In this document: one piece after another, positions 7,635-17,540 of the stretch
How positions within the stretch are numbered: the first letter of the stretch is position 1
Layout of the letters: every line of letters begins with the position of its first letter
Assembly (NCBI RefSeq): GCF_000346615.1
Contig: NZ_ANNU01000006.1
Location: 166,797 to 230,796 of the forward strand
Reading direction: 5' to 3'
DNA: 64,000 nt
Source of the DNA: Nafulsella turpanensis ZLM-10
GTDB lineage: Bacteria; Bacteroidota; Bacteroidia; Cytophagales; Cyclobacteriaceae
The notes under the pieces: model-generated
What the model was told of the DNA's origin: nothing
The model's database searches: none
The model's input: only the letters and a program-made list of their open reading frames with translations
Made by a program: the position numbers and the translations under genes

Positions 7635-9020
7635 TTATAAAAGCTTCATAAACACCTCTTCCAGCTTACTGACTGGTTTAACATCTATAGTGTACTGGCT
7701 AAAGTCCAGCCCCTTCTTATTGTACTTCGAGATATAGATTTCCTGAAATCCAAGCTTCTCTGCTTCGCTGATGCGGTTCTCAATTCGGTTAACAGCCCTA
7801 ATTTCCCCACCTAGCCCTACCTCACCGGCAAAAGCAATGCGACTGGAAATGGAAACATCTTTGAGAGAAGATACGATGGAGGCGCATACCGCAAGGTCAA
7901 TGGCCGGATCTTCTACCTTTAAGCCACCGGCAATATTGAGGAATACATCGTGGATGCCTAAGCGGAAGCCTCCTCTTTTCTCCAGCACCGCCAGCAGCAT
8001 GTTCAGGCGTTTTGCATCATAACCCGTGCTGCTCCTCTGGGGAGTACCATAGGTGGCGGGGCTTACCAGGCTCTGGATTTCTATCAGAAGCGGACGATTC
8101 CCCTCCAGGGTTGCGCCAATCGTCACGCCACTCAACTCTTCCTCCCGCTGCGAGATTAAGATTTCCGACGGATTGCTTACCTCTCTTAGCCCGGTTCCCA
8201 GCATTTCATATATACCCAGTTCCGAAGTGGAGCCAAAGCGGTTTTTAGTAGTGCGGAGCAGGCGGTAGCTCAGGTGCCGATCTCCTTCGAACTGCAGCAC
8301 GGTATCGACCATATGCTCGAGCACTTTAGGGCCTGCCAGTGAGCCTTCTTTGGTTATGTGGCCAATGAGGAATACCGGCACATTGCTTTCCTTGGCATAC
8401 TTCATCAGTTCTGAGGTCGATTCGCGCACCTGCGATACACTGCCTGCAGCTGATTCGACATAACTGGTATGGAGCGTTTGAATGGAGTCGACAATCAGCA
8501 TCTGGGGCTGCAGCTGCTCAATCTGCTTAAAAATATTCTGCACATTGGTTTCGGTGAGGATATAGCAGTTTTCGCTAACGCCCTGCATACGATCGGCTCT
8601 CATCTTTATTTGCTGCTCGCTTTCCTCCCCGCTCACATAAAGTACCTTAAAATTTTTCATGGCAGTGGCGATCTGCAGCATCAGGGTTGATTTACCGATG
8701 CCCGGCTCTCCACCAATCAATACCAGGGAACCCGGTACAATGCCTCCTCCCAATACACGATTCAGCTCCCCGTCGGCCGTATTAAACCGTGACTGGTGCT
8801 CATAGGCAATGCCGGTTATGGGCTGGGGCTTATTGACTCTCTTAAAGCTGCCTCCTCCTGTCTCTGGTTCGGAGCGCCAGCTTTTGGTGTTTTTATCTTC
8901 TTTCTGCACTACTTCTTCCACATAGGTATTCCACTCGCCGCAGGAGGGGCATTTGCCGATCCACTTCGGAGACTGGGCACCGCAATTCTGGCAGAAATAG
9001 GTTGTTTTAAGTTTTGCCAC
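7635..9020 (-). CDS. radA: DNA repair protein RadA (Sms)
   Basis: A 461-residue protein with the standard RadA order: a four-cysteine zinc finger (Cys10, Cys13, Cys24, Cys27), a RecA-like ATPase with Walker A 'GGEPGIGKSTL', the RadA-specific KNRFG motif ('TKNRFGSTSELGIYEM'), and a Lon-like C-terminal domain ('GIHDVFLNIAGGLKVEDPA', 'SSRIAFAGEVGLGGEIR'). RadA is a hexameric helicase that promotes branch migration in recombination repair. Length matches the family. It is followed by a strong terminator and appears monocistronic. Confidence 0.96.
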   Translation of the reverse strand: MAKLKTTYFCQNCGAQSPKWIGKCPSCGEWNTYVEEVVQKEDKNTKSWRSEPETGGGSFKRVNKPQPITGIAYEHQSRFNTADGELNRVLGGGIVPGSLVLIGGEPGIGKSTLMLQIATAMKNFKVLYVSGEESEQQIKMRADRMQGVSENCYILTETNVQNIFKQIEQLQPQMLIVDSIQTLHTSYVESAAGSVSQVRESTSELMKYAKESNVPVFLIGHITKEGSLAGPKVLEHMVDTVLQFEGDRHLSYRLLRTTKNRFGSTSELGIYEMLGTGLREVSNPSEILISQREEELSGVTIGATLEGNRPLLIEIQSLVSPATYGTPQRSSTGYDAKRLNMLLAVLEKRGGFRLGIHDVFLNIAGGLKVEDPAIDLAVCASIVSSLKDVSISSRIAFAGEVGLGGEIRAVNRIENRISEAEKLGFQEIYISKYNKKGLDFSQYTIDVKPVSKLEEVFMKLL

Positions 9021-9153
9021 TGGTTATTTACTAATGAGTTGACAGGCTATACTGATAGAGCAGGAGTTGCTATGCCTCCGGCCACTCTCAGTTCCTCTTA
9101 TTCTTTTGGTGGTCTTTACCTTTTCTAAAGGTAAGGATGTTCTGTAAAACAAC

Positions 9154-9186
9154 AAAAAAAGAGCCCTGCAGGTGCCTGCAGGGCTC
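9154..9186 (-). terminator. Rho-independent terminator after L,D-transpeptidase gene
   Basis: GAGCCCTGCAGG (9161-9172) pairs perfectly with CCTGCAGGGCTC (9175-9186), a 12-bp GC-rich stem with a two-base loop. A seven-A run at 9154-9160 becomes the U tract on the minus strand. Confidence 0.85.
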
Positions 9187-9206
9187 AAAAAGATGGTAAA
9201 TATGTA

Positions 9207-10952
9207 TTAATTACCGGCCTTCGGTTCCGTACTTGCAAGAGCCTCTTTGAAAGTACCCATTTGGGTACGGTCGTGCCCGTAAATATCTTCCCTGAAATGT
9301 ACACGCCCCTCCTGCCCCATCCAGGCGGTCCGGTATTCGATGAAGACCGGAACTTCTTCCGGCAGGGTAACATTTTCCGGCTCCGGGAGATTCATCATTT
9401 CCATCACCTCTTCGCGCCCGAAGCCTTTTTCCTGCAGGAGGTAGGTTGCCAGTTCTACCGGCTTCTCCACCCTGATACAGCCATGGCTAAAATCCCTTTC
9501 AGCCTGATCAAACAAATAATCTGAAGGGGTATCGTGCAAATATATGCTTAAGCGGTTCGGGAACATGAATTTCACTCGACCCAAAGCATTCGAAGGACCT
9601 GGCTGCTGCACAATCCGATAGGGAAATTCATCGGGCTCCACCTTATTCCAGTTTATTTTAAAAGGATTTACTTCAGGGGCATCTTCCTGCCAGCTTTCAT
9701 ATAATTTAAAATTACGGCTGCCCAGGTAGCCTGGGTTCTTCCGAAGGCGGGGCAGCATTTCTTCTGTAGCAATACTCATCGGCACCGTCCAGGTAGGACT
9801 AAAGGAAATATACTCCATGGTATCATTAAAGATTGGGGTGGTGGAATTATAGGCCTCCCCCACAATCACACGCATTTGTAAGGTACTGTCGGCCCCTTCG
9901 AACACATAGAGCATATATTCCGGCACATTTACCACCACATAACGGCCGTCTGGTCTTTCCGGCATCCAGCGGAGGCGTTCCAGGTTCAGCTTTATCTGGT
10001 CAATTCTTTCACTGATGGGCACGTTGAGCATTGCCAGTGTGTTTTCTGCCACAACACCATCTTCTTTTATCCCATGGCGCTCCTGGAAAGAAGCCACTGC
10101 AGCGGCTAATTCCGGAGTATAGACACCTCTTGTTTCTAATTGCTCCTCTGTATCGCCCAGGCTATAGAGCTTTCGAGCCAGTTGAGCAGCATATTCCGTC
10201 GAGTCTCCCGGCCTTAAAACCAGGCTTCCCGGTAGCTTTATCCATTTTTCGTTCCGCTTTTCCAGCTCCCTGTAATGTGCAAGCGCATGCTTTAAGCCCT
10301 CATAGGTGGCAAAAGAAGGCTCCAGTCTTTCTAATGACTCCACAATTTCTTCCTCCTCCAAAGCTTCTGCCAGGTAGGGAGCCAGGTCTTTTTTTCTGCT
10401 ACTGGTTTCCCACATCGCATCCAGCTTTTCGGGCTCCAGGCCACCCGCCAGTAAATGGCTGGCCAGCTTTAAATAAGAAAGGGTATAAGTTTTATCGAAT
10501 AGCTGGTAATCTTCCATTTCAGCATTATCTGCTTCCACTTCCCGGCGAAGGCTGTCGAGTACCTGCAGGCGGTAGTTCTCAGGGTCTAAACCGTGTTCAT
10601 GGCTTTTTTGTACCGCTTTTATCAGATCCTCTGCTTCCCCTGTCATACCATCCTCATCCAGCCAGGCTGGCATATATTCTCTTTCTTTATAAAAGGTAAG
10701 AAAGTCTTTCTGCAGTTTGGGCGGGACCTCTTCCTTTTCAAGGTATTGATAGATGCCGGCCGAATCCAATAATTCTTTCTGCATTGCATTACTAAGCTCA
10801 TCCACATCTACCTTTGAGGAAAAATTAAAGAACCTGCTGAACTCAGAGGCTGTACCTCCACTGTTGCTTTGCTGCTGCTCAGAATTACAGGCAGCCAGAA
10901 TGCTTACTATTAAGGTTAGTAAAGCTATTTGTTGATATATCTTTGTTTTCAA
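9207..10952 (-). CDS. L,D-transpeptidase lipoprotein, YcbB-like
   Basis: A 581-residue predicted lipoprotein with lipobox 'ILAAC' (Cys22). The middle region has the scaffold expected of YcbB-type enzymes and a peptidoglycan-binding segment ('ELAAAVASFQERHGIKEDGVV'-like helices). The C-terminal YkuD catalytic domain contains 'IYLHDTPSDYLF' and 'RDFSHGCIRVEKP', with the nucleophilic cysteine in HGCIRV. Such enzymes form 3-3 peptidoglycan cross-links or attach proteins to peptidoglycan in the periplasm. Length and domain order match the E. coli YcbB (LdtD) type. It is single-gene, ended by its own terminator. Confidence 0.92.
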   Translation of the reverse strand: MKTKIYQQIALLTLIVSILAACNSEQQQSNSGGTASEFSRFFNFSSKVDVDELSNAMQKELLDSAGIYQYLEKEEVPPKLQKDFLTFYKEREYMPAWLDEDGMTGEAEDLIKAVQKSHEHGLDPENYRLQVLDSLRREVEADNAEMEDYQLFDKTYTLSYLKLASHLLAGGLEPEKLDAMWETSSRKKDLAPYLAEALEEEEIVESLERLEPSFATYEGLKHALAHYRELEKRNEKWIKLPGSLVLRPGDSTEYAAQLARKLYSLGDTEEQLETRGVYTPELAAAVASFQERHGIKEDGVVAENTLAMLNVPISERIDQIKLNLERLRWMPERPDGRYVVVNVPEYMLYVFEGADSTLQMRVIVGEAYNSTTPIFNDTMEYISFSPTWTVPMSIATEEMLPRLRKNPGYLGSRNFKLYESWQEDAPEVNPFKINWNKVEPDEFPYRIVQQPGPSNALGRVKFMFPNRLSIYLHDTPSDYLFDQAERDFSHGCIRVEKPVELATYLLQEKGFGREEVMEMMNLPEPENVTLPEEVPVFIEYRTAWMGQEGRVHFREDIYGHDRTQMGTFKEALASTEPKAGN

Positions 10953-11087
10953 TTGTATGCTTTATATTAATCAATAAAATAACAGGAAGGCATAGTTGAG
11001 CCGCCACCTTTTTTAATGAATTGATAATGAGGGGGGATGCTTTCCCCTATTTTATACGGGTAATACTGCCTAGAGTTACCTGAGAGG

Positions 11088-11921
11088 CTACAACACCAGC
11101 ATTAAAAGATACTGTAAAAGCAGGAGACTATCCACGCCACCTGTATAATACCAATCGGGGCGTTTTTCAGATGAAAAAGCAATAAGGGCCCCTCCTGTTA
11201 AAGCAATAAAAAAGGAAGCTGCCCAATGCTGATAGATGAACCCTATACCTATAGCATACAGGAGCAGCAAAGCGACAGCCACTTTCCGGGTATTCTTTAT
11301 TCCGATTACGCCAGGCACCGTCAGGAGACTCCGCTTTTTATCACCATAGTAGTCGCGGATATCGAAGGGCAACGTAATTGCCAGAATGAAAAGAAAAAAA
11401 AGGACGAATAATATGATAGCTTCCTGGAATGCCTGCTGGTACTCAAGTGCCGGATAAAAAGCCCCAATGGCCGCCCAAACATACGCAATTAAAAAGACCT
11501 TTATCAGTGGTACACTTCGGATAGAGCGAAAAGCAGTATTCGCATACCGATCCGGCACATTGTATAAAAGCGATATTATTCCGAGGTGCAAAAAGAACAG
11601 ACTTTGCTGCCAGCTCCCGTAAGGGAAAGACCAAAGCAGCAGGCCTGTATTTAATAGCAGGAGAATGTATATTACATGCCGGTTACGAAAAAACCAGTCC
11701 ATCTTTCTTCCTGAAACTCGCTTTTTCCTGAGTTGGTAAACGAGAAATATATTCAGGTTGTAAATCAGAAAGGTGGCACTAAAAATTAAAGCCAGGGGCT
11801 TAACTTCCTTCACCTCCACCTGAAGCAACTCCTTTCCGGTTAGCAGAAAGGCAACTGCACAGCAGCTAATTAGCAGATTACTGTAGATAAAGAACTTTAA
11901 GAGCTTCCGGATTTGGTGCAT
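11088..11921 (-). CDS. UbiA-like prenyltransferase family membrane protein
   Basis: From the ATG at 11921 the product is 278 residues with about eight membrane helices. A longer start at 11963 would begin inside the atpG terminator hairpin, so the shorter start is preferred. The pattern of helices with an aspartate-rich loop 'LPFDIRDYYGDKKRSLLTVP' resembles the second Asp-rich motif of UbiA-type prenyltransferases; the first motif (NxxxD-like) is degenerate, with 'IYNLNIFLVYQLRKKR' in its place. UbiA enzymes attach prenyl chains to aromatic or lipid acceptors. The loss of the first aspartate pair makes activity and substrate uncertain. Confidence 0.62.
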   Translation of the reverse strand: MHQIRKLLKFFIYSNLLISCCAVAFLLTGKELLQVEVKEVKPLALIFSATFLIYNLNIFLVYQLRKKRVSGRKMDWFFRNRHVIYILLLLNTGLLLWSFPYGSWQQSLFFLHLGIISLLYNVPDRYANTAFRSIRSVPLIKVFLIAYVWAAIGAFYPALEYQQAFQEAIILFVLFFLFILAITLPFDIRDYYGDKKRSLLTVPGVIGIKNTRKVAVALLLLYAIGIGFIYQHWAASFFIALTGGALIAFSSEKRPDWYYTGGVDSLLLLQYLLMLVL

Positions 11922-11930
11922 TTTAGAGAT

Positions 11931-11958
11931 AAAAAAAGCCCGTTTGGAAAACGGGCTT
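11931..11958 (-). terminator. Terminator after atpG
   Basis: AAGCCCGTTT (11936-11945) pairs with AAACGGGCTT (11949-11958), a 10-bp stem with a three-base loop; the A-run at 11931-11937 provides the U tract on the minus strand. It ends the ATP synthase cluster. Confidence 0.8.
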
Positions 11959-11982
11959 ATCAATTATTTGTTCAGTACCTTC

Positions 11983-12873
11983 TTAGCGACTGCTGGAGAG
12001 GGCCTCTGCGCCTGCTACAATCTCCAGGATTTCTGTTGTAATAGCTGCCTGGCGTGTACGGTTGTAAACGAGTTTAAGCTCCTTCAGCAACTCACCGGCA
12101 TTATCCGTTGCCTTATCCATGGCTGTCATACGAGCCCCATGCTCCGAGGCATTCGAATCGAGCAGCGCTTTGTAAAACTGGATTTTGATAGACTTAGGAA
12201 TTAGCTCCTGTACAATTTCTTCTCTTGAAGGCTCATAAATATAATCTACTGTAGCTGCTGATTCTTCTTCTTCATTTTCGGCTGGAAGAATAGGCAACAG
12301 CTGCTCTGCACGGATGATTTGTGTGGCTACATTTTTAAACTCGTTGTATACCACAATTACTTTATCGAAAGTGCCGTTCACGAAATTCTCCATTGCAAAC
12401 TCCGCTGCACTTCTTGCCTCATCGAAGCTAAGGTTACTGAAGAGCCCAGAAAACTGGGTATGGAGCTTTACATCTCCTTTTTTGTAATAATCAAGAGCTT
12501 TCTTTCCGATAGGCAGGATCTCCACATTCCCCTGCTGATGCTGTTCGCGGAAATCATTTTCCAGCAATACCCTTATCCGGCGCATCACGTTTGTATTGAA
12601 TGCGCCGGCAAGGCCTTTATCAGAAGTAACTGCCACGATCAGTACCCTGTTTACCGGCCGCTGCTCTCCATACACATTATCGGTTCCTTCCTTATTGGCA
12701 GAGGACAGATTCTGCAATATTTCTGTTAACTTCTCGGCATAAGGCCGCAATTGGGTAATTGCATCCTGTGCCCTACGCAACTTTGCCGCAGCCACCATTT
12801 TCATGGCTTTGGTTATTTGCTGGGTAGAAGTAACTGAACCGATTCTACTTTTTACTTCTTTTAGGTTTGCCAT
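11983..12873 (-). CDS. atpG: ATP synthase gamma subunit
   Basis: From the ATG at 12873 the product is 296 residues, starting 'MANLKEVKSRIGSVTSTQQI', the usual gamma N-terminal helix. A longer frame start at 12924 overlaps a hairpin and adds 17 unrelated residues. The conserved C-terminal helix 'NRTRQAAITTEILEIVAGAE' is present. Gamma is the central rotor shaft of F1 that couples proton flow to catalysis. It is the last gene of the cluster here; atpD and atpC are not adjacent, as is common in Bacteroidota. Confidence 0.96.
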   Translation of the reverse strand: MANLKEVKSRIGSVTSTQQITKAMKMVAAAKLRRAQDAITQLRPYAEKLTEILQNLSSANKEGTDNVYGEQRPVNRVLIVAVTSDKGLAGAFNTNVMRRIRVLLENDFREQHQQGNVEILPIGKKALDYYKKGDVKLHTQFSGLFSNLSFDEARSAAEFAMENFVNGTFDKVIVVYNEFKNVATQIIRAEQLLPILPAENEEEESAATVDYIYEPSREEIVQELIPKSIKIQFYKALLDSNASEHGARMTAMDKATDNAGELLKELKLVYNRTRQAAITTEILEIVAGAEALSSSR

Positions 12874-12894
12874 GGTTGAGCAATATAGAAAATG

Positions 12895-12920
12895 AGCATC
12901 CGGCTTAACAACCGGATGCT
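12895..12920 (-). terminator. Hairpin between atpA and atpG
   Basis: AGCATCCGG (12895-12903) pairs perfectly with CCGGATGCT (12912-12920). The minus-strand tail after the stem (CATTTTCTA) is only modestly U-rich, so it may be a leaky terminator or a processing/stability hairpin that lowers gamma relative to alpha. Confidence 0.45.
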
Positions 12921-12934
12921 TCATAAATGCTTAC

Positions 12935-14518
12935 TTATTTGGTTTCGTATCTTTTTGCCAGGTCTTTCGCTACCGTGGTAAGGGTATCGGTAAGCTCATC
13001 GCTGTACTCTCCTTTTCTAAGCCTGTCCAGTACCGTTTGGTGCTGGGCGCGCAGTAGAGAGATATACTCTTTTTCGAACTCTTTTACTCTTGTTACCGGC
13101 ACGCGGTCCATAAAGCCTTTTGTTGAGGCAAAAATAATTGCTACCTGCTCTTCTACTGCAACCGGCGAATATTGAGCCTGCTTCAGGATTTCAAGGTTTC
13201 TGCGACCACGGTCAATGGTACGCTTAGTAGCTGGGTCGAGGTCGGAACCGAACTTGGCAAATGCTTCCAGTTCGCGGAACTGGGCCTGGTCAAGCTTTAG
13301 CGTACCGGCCACTTTTTTCATTGGCTTAATCTGGGCATTACCACCCACACGCGATACTGAAATACCTACGTTAATCGCCGGACGGATACCTGAGTTAAAG
13401 AGGTTGGTTTCAAGGAATATCTGGCCGTCGGTAATAGAAATTACGTTTGTTGGGATATAAGCTGAAACGTCGCCCGCCTGTGTTTCGATGATTGGAAGGG
13501 CTGTTAAAGAACCACCACCTTTTACTCTTCCTTCCAGTGAAGGAGGAAGGTCGTTCATCTGCTGTGCAATATTATCGTTGGCGTTGATTTTCGCCGCACG
13601 CTCCAATAAGCGGGAGTGCAGGTAGAATACGTCACCAGGATAGGCTTCGCGGCCCGGAGGACGACGAAGAAGCAGTGATACTTCGCGATAAGCTACCGCC
13701 TGCTTTGAAAGGTCATCATATACCACAAGGGCAGGACGACCTGTATCGCGGAAGAATTCGCCAATGGCCGCACCTGTAAATGGCGCAAAGAACTGCATTG
13801 GCGCAGGGTCAGCCGCAGAAGCCGATACTACTACCGTATAATCCATGGCGCCACCTTTTTCAAGGGCAGCCACAATGTTAGCCACCGTAGAGGCTTTTTG
13901 TCCGCAGGCTACATAAATACAGAAAACAGGCTCGCCTTTTTCGTAGAACTCTCGCTGGTTAATAATGGCATCAATCGCTACAGCGGTTTTACCTGTCTGG
14001 CGGTCACCAATAATTAATTCACGCTGGCCACGGCCAATCGGAATCATAGAGTCAATCGCCTTTATACCTGTCTGCAGCGGTTCGTTTACCGGCTGGCGGT
14101 AAATTACACCTGGTGCTTTACGCTCCAAGGGCATCTCAAATAACTCGCCGCTGATAGGGCCTTTACCATCGATAGGTAAACCAAGGGTATCTACCACGCG
14201 ACCTACCATACCATCGCCTACTCTAATAGAGGCAATACGGCCGGTGCGTTTTACAGTATCTCCTTCTTTTACGTGGCTGTAGTCTCCTAATAATACCGCA
14301 CCCACATTATCTTCTTCCAGGTTTAGCACCATGCCTGTCAGCTCGCCCGGAAAATCCAGCAGCTCACCTGACTGTGCTTTAGACAACCCATAAATGCGGG
14401 CAACACCATCGCCTAACTGCAAAATGGTGCCCACTTCTTCGAGTTCAGCTTCTGTACGAAAATTCGACAGCTGTTCTCTCAAAATAGCTGACACCTCGTC
14501 TGGTCTTACTTCTGCCAT
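12935..14518 (-). CDS. atpA: ATP synthase alpha subunit
   Basis: A 527-residue protein with the standard alpha-subunit features: the beta-barrel N-terminus with '[19 protein letters not shown]', Walker A '[15 protein letters not shown]' near residue 172, '[20 protein letters not shown]' and the alpha signature '[14 protein letters not shown]'. Alpha binds nucleotide non-catalytically in the alpha3beta3 ring of F1 in the cytoplasm. The start at 14518 fits the family length (about 500-525). It lies 58 bases after atpH in the same unit. Confidence 0.98.
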   Translation of the reverse strand: MAEVRPDEVSAILREQLSNFRTEAELEEVGTILQLGDGVARIYGLSKAQSGELLDFPGELTGMVLNLEEDNVGAVLLGDYSHVKEGDTVKRTGRIASIRVGDGMVGRVVDTLGLPIDGKGPISGELFEMPLERKAPGVIYRQPVNEPLQTGIKAIDSMIPIGRGQRELIIGDRQTGKTAVAIDAIINQREFYEKGEPVFCIYVACGQKASTVANIVAALEKGGAMDYTVVVSASAADPAPMQFFAPFTGAAIGEFFRDTGRPALVVYDDLSKQAVAYREVSLLLRRPPGREAYPGDVFYLHSRLLERAAKINANDNIAQQMNDLPPSLEGRVKGGGSLTALPIIETQAGDVSAYIPTNVISITDGQIFLETNLFNSGIRPAINVGISVSRVGGNAQIKPMKKVAGTLKLDQAQFRELEAFAKFGSDLDPATKRTIDRGRRNLEILKQAQYSPVAVEEQVAIIFASTKGFMDRVPVTRVKEFEKEYISLLRAQHQTVLDRLRKGEYSDELTDTLTTVAKDLAKRYETK

Positions 14519-14575
14519 TATATATGCGTTCTGTTTTTTATACTATATCAAAAATGTGCAACTGCACACCTGCTA

Positions 14576-15133
14576 TTAAAATTCCTTTATATAAGGATTG
14601 TGGCTAAACTTCGATTTCAGATCCACTAATCGGCTTTGGATGCTCTCATCGATCTGGCGGTCTCCTACCTTCAGCACATATCCGCCAATAAGGCTTTTAT
14701 CCACTTTCTCTGACAATTCCGCTTTTTTACCACTTATTTTCTCTACTATAGCCCTGAACTCTTTCCTCATCTCGTCTGTCAGGGGGAAGGTAGTGGTTAC
14801 TTCCGCTGCAACAATTCCTTTTTCAATATTGTAGCGGGCATGAAATTCCTTTGCTACAGCCGGCAGATTTTCTTCCCGGTTTTTGCGGCTAACAATTTTA
14901 AAAAAAGCATTGGTCATTTCCGTTACTTTATCTCCGAAAATGGCCTTTAGCACTGCATACTTTTTATCGTTACCCATTATTGGGTTTTTCAGCATTAAGT
15001 AAAGGTCCCGGTTGCTTTCTACCGTTTGGCTGAACAACTGCATGTCATTATGCACTTCTTCCAGTACTCCTTTTTCTTTGGCCAGTTCGATTAATGACTT
15101 GGCATATCTGGAAGCAACTCTTATCTCTGACAT
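14576..15133 (-). CDS. atpH: ATP synthase delta subunit
   Basis: A 185-residue protein with the delta (OSCP) signature: N-terminal six-helix domain beginning 'VASRYAKSLIELAKEKGVLE', and the C-terminal 'SLIGGYVLKVGDRQIDESIQ' followed by 'RLVDLKSKF'. Delta links the F1 head to the peripheral stalk formed by b. It lies 20 bases downstream of atpF and upstream of atpA. Confidence 0.96.
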   Translation of the reverse strand: MSEIRVASRYAKSLIELAKEKGVLEEVHNDMQLFSQTVESNRDLYLMLKNPIMGNDKKYAVLKAIFGDKVTEMTNAFFKIVSRKNREENLPAVAKEFHARYNIEKGIVAAEVTTTFPLTDEMRKEFRAIVEKISGKKAELSEKVDKSLIGGYVLKVGDRQIDESIQSRLVDLKSKFSHNPYIKEF

Positions 15134-15153
15134 TGGATCTCCTTCTTAAGCTC

Positions 15154-15648
15154 TTAGTTTACGTTCAGGTCTTTAATATAATCCTGCACCAGTGCCTTTT
15201 GCGAAGCTTCGCTGCTCAGCTCGTGGCGCATTAATTTTTCAGCAACTTTAACTGAAAGCTCTGCCACCTGGGTTTTTACTTCGGCGAGGGCTGCCTGTTT
15301 TTCTGTATTGATAGCCACTCGTGCCTCTTCAATTCTTTTCTGTGCTTCTTTCGATGCATCTGCATTGGCCTCTTCCACGATTCTTTTCGCGGCGGCATTT
15401 GCTTCTTTGATAATCTTGTCTCGCTCCACCTTAGCCTCATCGATCAATCGCTCGTTCTCGGCCTTCAGGTTCGCCATTTCCTTTTTAGCATTCTCAGCGG
15501 CACTTAACGAATCTTCAATAAAAGACTCGCGCTGCTTCAGCGCATCCACTATCGGCGCCCATGCGAACTTCCGAAGCAGAAAAAGCACTATTAAGAAGGT
15601 GATCAGCGTCCAGAGAACTAAACCGGTACCGGGGTTTACTAATTCCAT
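15154..15648 (-). CDS. atpF: ATP synthase b subunit
   Basis: A 164-residue protein with one N-terminal membrane helix ('LVLWTLITFLIVLFLLRKF') and a long charged, Ala/Glu/Lys-rich coiled coil to the C-terminus. This is the peripheral stator stalk of F0. The start 'MELVNPGTGLVLW' is typical for Bacteroidota. It is separated from atpE by a hairpin. Confidence 0.95.
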   Translation of the reverse strand: MELVNPGTGLVLWTLITFLIVLFLLRKFAWAPIVDALKQRESFIEDSLSAAENAKKEMANLKAENERLIDEAKVERDKIIKEANAAAKRIVEEANADASKEAQKRIEEARVAINTEKQAALAEVKTQVAELSVKVAEKLMRHELSSEASQKALVQDYIKDLNVN

Positions 15649-15701
15649 TTGCTTTATATTACTTAAGTATAATGATTTTATTTACCTGACTATTCGAAGT
15701 A

Positions 15702-15740
15702 AAAAGAACCGGCCGCCCTAATGGCTAAGCCGGTTCTTTT
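15702..15740 (-). terminator. Terminator-like hairpin between atpE and atpF
   Basis: AAAAGAACCGGC (15702-15713) pairs perfectly with GCCGGTTCTTTT (15729-15740), a 12-bp stem. It follows atpE on the minus strand. Partial termination here would make more c-subunit mRNA than b, alpha or gamma, in line with the c-ring stoichiometry; that role is an inference. Confidence 0.65.
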
Positions 15741-15745
15741 AATTC

Positions 15746-16036
<291 letters not shown>

Positions 16037-16063
16037 TTATAAATAAACAAATGGTTTCTCAAC

Positions 16064-17146
16064 TTAAACAAGCGCCTTCTCCGTTTCAGGATCTACATGC
16101 TCCTCGTCGTGATGGTGCTCTTCTACCGCACCACCAAAGTACATGGCCGCCAGAAGGGTAAAGATGTAAGCCTGCAGCAGGGCTACAAAAAGCTCCAGGA
16201 AGTACATAAAGGTAGCGAAAGCAACACTTACAGGACCAATCGCCACACTTTCGAAGATAAATATTAAGCTAAACAAGCTCAGGATAATGATGTGACCCGC
16301 CGTGATGTTGGCAAACAAACGGACCATCAGGGAGAACGGCTTTGTAAAGATACCGATAAACTCCACCAGTGGCATAATTGGCAGCACAGTCTTTAGCCAC
16401 CACGGCACACCCGGGGTATTAAAAATATGGCCCCAGTAGGTTTTAGTACCGCTGGCAAGGGTAATAACCAATACAATGGCCGCTAATACCAGGGTTACTG
16501 CAATATTACCGGTAACGTTTGCTGCACCAGGCAATAAACCGAGCAGGTTGTTAATCCAGATAAAGAAAAACAGGGTAAGCAGGAAGGGCAGAAAGCGGGC
16601 ATACTTCGGGCCAATATTCGGGATGGCGATTTCGTCGCGCACAAACATAATAATAGGCTCCAGGAAGGACTGCAGGCCTTTTGGTGCCTCCATGGTTTTT
16701 TTCTTGTAGCGATTGGCTATACTAACAAACACTATTAGCATAATAATCGCACTCAGAAACATGGAAGCCACATTCTTGGTAATGGAAAGGTCCAACAGCT
16801 CAGCCCCATCTTCAGCAACAATATGCCCGTGGTCCATTATATAGCCATTGTACGGCACCAGCTCGTGTGCTTCATTGTAAAAGTTTGAAGAAGAGAATAT
16901 ATCCAGCCCGTGTTCCTCCGAGTATACTATAACCGGGAGATAAAGAGTCCCGTAGGCTCCATCAAAAAAATGCCACTCATGCGCATCCGCAATGTGGTGC
17001 AAAATCATGTCCCCGGCACTAAAGCCTTCATCTTCACCACCATCGGCAGCAAAAGATGGAGCGCCCACAGCCAGTAAGACCAATAATGCAAAAATGCTGA
17101 TTTTTAATTGTTTAGGGAAGGATCTCGCCTTTTCAATTATCTTCAT
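16064..17146 (-). CDS. atpB: ATP synthase a subunit
   Basis: A 360-residue protein. The C-terminal 240 residues are the usual subunit a with the essential arginine in 'SLMVRLFANITAGHIII' and 'LPGAANVTGNIAVTL' upstream. The first 120 residues are an extra N-terminal extension with a signal-like hydrophobic segment and an aspartate/glutamate/histidine-rich stretch ('HHIADAHEWHFFDGAYG'), seen in other Bacteroidota. The C-terminus has a histidine-rich tail ('EEHHHDEEHVD'). Subunit a forms the two half-channels for protons. Its start overlaps the end of the preceding membrane gene by 14 bases. Confidence 0.96.
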   Translation of the reverse strand: MKIIEKARSFPKQLKISIFALLVLLAVGAPSFAADGGEDEGFSAGDMILHHIADAHEWHFFDGAYGTLYLPVIVYSEEHGLDIFSSSNFYNEAHELVPYNGYIMDHGHIVAEDGAELLDLSITKNVASMFLSAIIMLIVFVSIANRYKKKTMEAPKGLQSFLEPIIMFVRDEIAIPNIGPKYARFLPFLLTLFFFIWINNLLGLLPGAANVTGNIAVTLVLAAIVLVITLASGTKTYWGHIFNTPGVPWWLKTVLPIMPLVEFIGIFTKPFSLMVRLFANITAGHIIILSLFSLIFIFESVAIGPVSVAFATFMYFLELFVALLQAYIFTLLAAMYFGGAVEEHHHDEEHVDPETEKALV

Positions 17147-17540
17147 TGCCTCGTTTTTCCAAATGCGAGCGCAAGTTAGTCATTAACGAAGTAATTTCAA
17201 ACACCTGGAAAAACAAATACAGGACAAAAAAGTCCAGCACGAAGAATAAAATATGCTCCACTCCCATTAGCACCACTATTACTATATAAATGATACTGGC
17301 AAATAGGCGGAAGATAATGGCAGGAAAGAAGAAAGCATTAAACTGCTCGCGGTGATTCCGCACTCCATACAAAACAAATACGGAGCTTGCCAGCGTCAAC
17401 AAATACATAAACAGCAGCAGGGTCATGTAGCTGTCATGGACCAGCGGAGTGGCTGTAAAATGCTTTAGCAAAAACAGTAAAAGGGCGATACCCAGGGTAA
17501 AGCCCGTTAGCTTGAGGGCATGCCACACAATTTTGTTCAT
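17133..17540 (-). CDS. Small membrane protein in AtpI position
   Basis: A 135-residue protein with four predicted membrane helices and a charged C-terminus ('RSHLEKRGNEDN'). It lies between atpZ and atpB, overlapping atpB by 14 bases, exactly where an ATP synthase assembly gene (AtpI-like) sits in other clusters. No family motif is clear to me beyond the helix pattern, so the assembly role is inferred from position. Confidence 0.75.
   Translation of the reverse strand: MNKIVWHALKLTGFTLGIALLLFLLKHFTATPLVHDSYMTLLLFMYLLTLASSVFVLYGVRNHREQFNAFFFPAIIFRLFASIIYIVIVVLMGVEHILFFVLDFFVLYLFFQVFEITSLMTNLRSHLEKRGNEDN

Noticed and set aside
10031..10699. 222-residue plus-strand frame antisense to the L,D-transpeptidase
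   Set aside because: Long antisense frame produced by the codon bias of the real gene; Pro/Leu/Phe-rich shadow composition.
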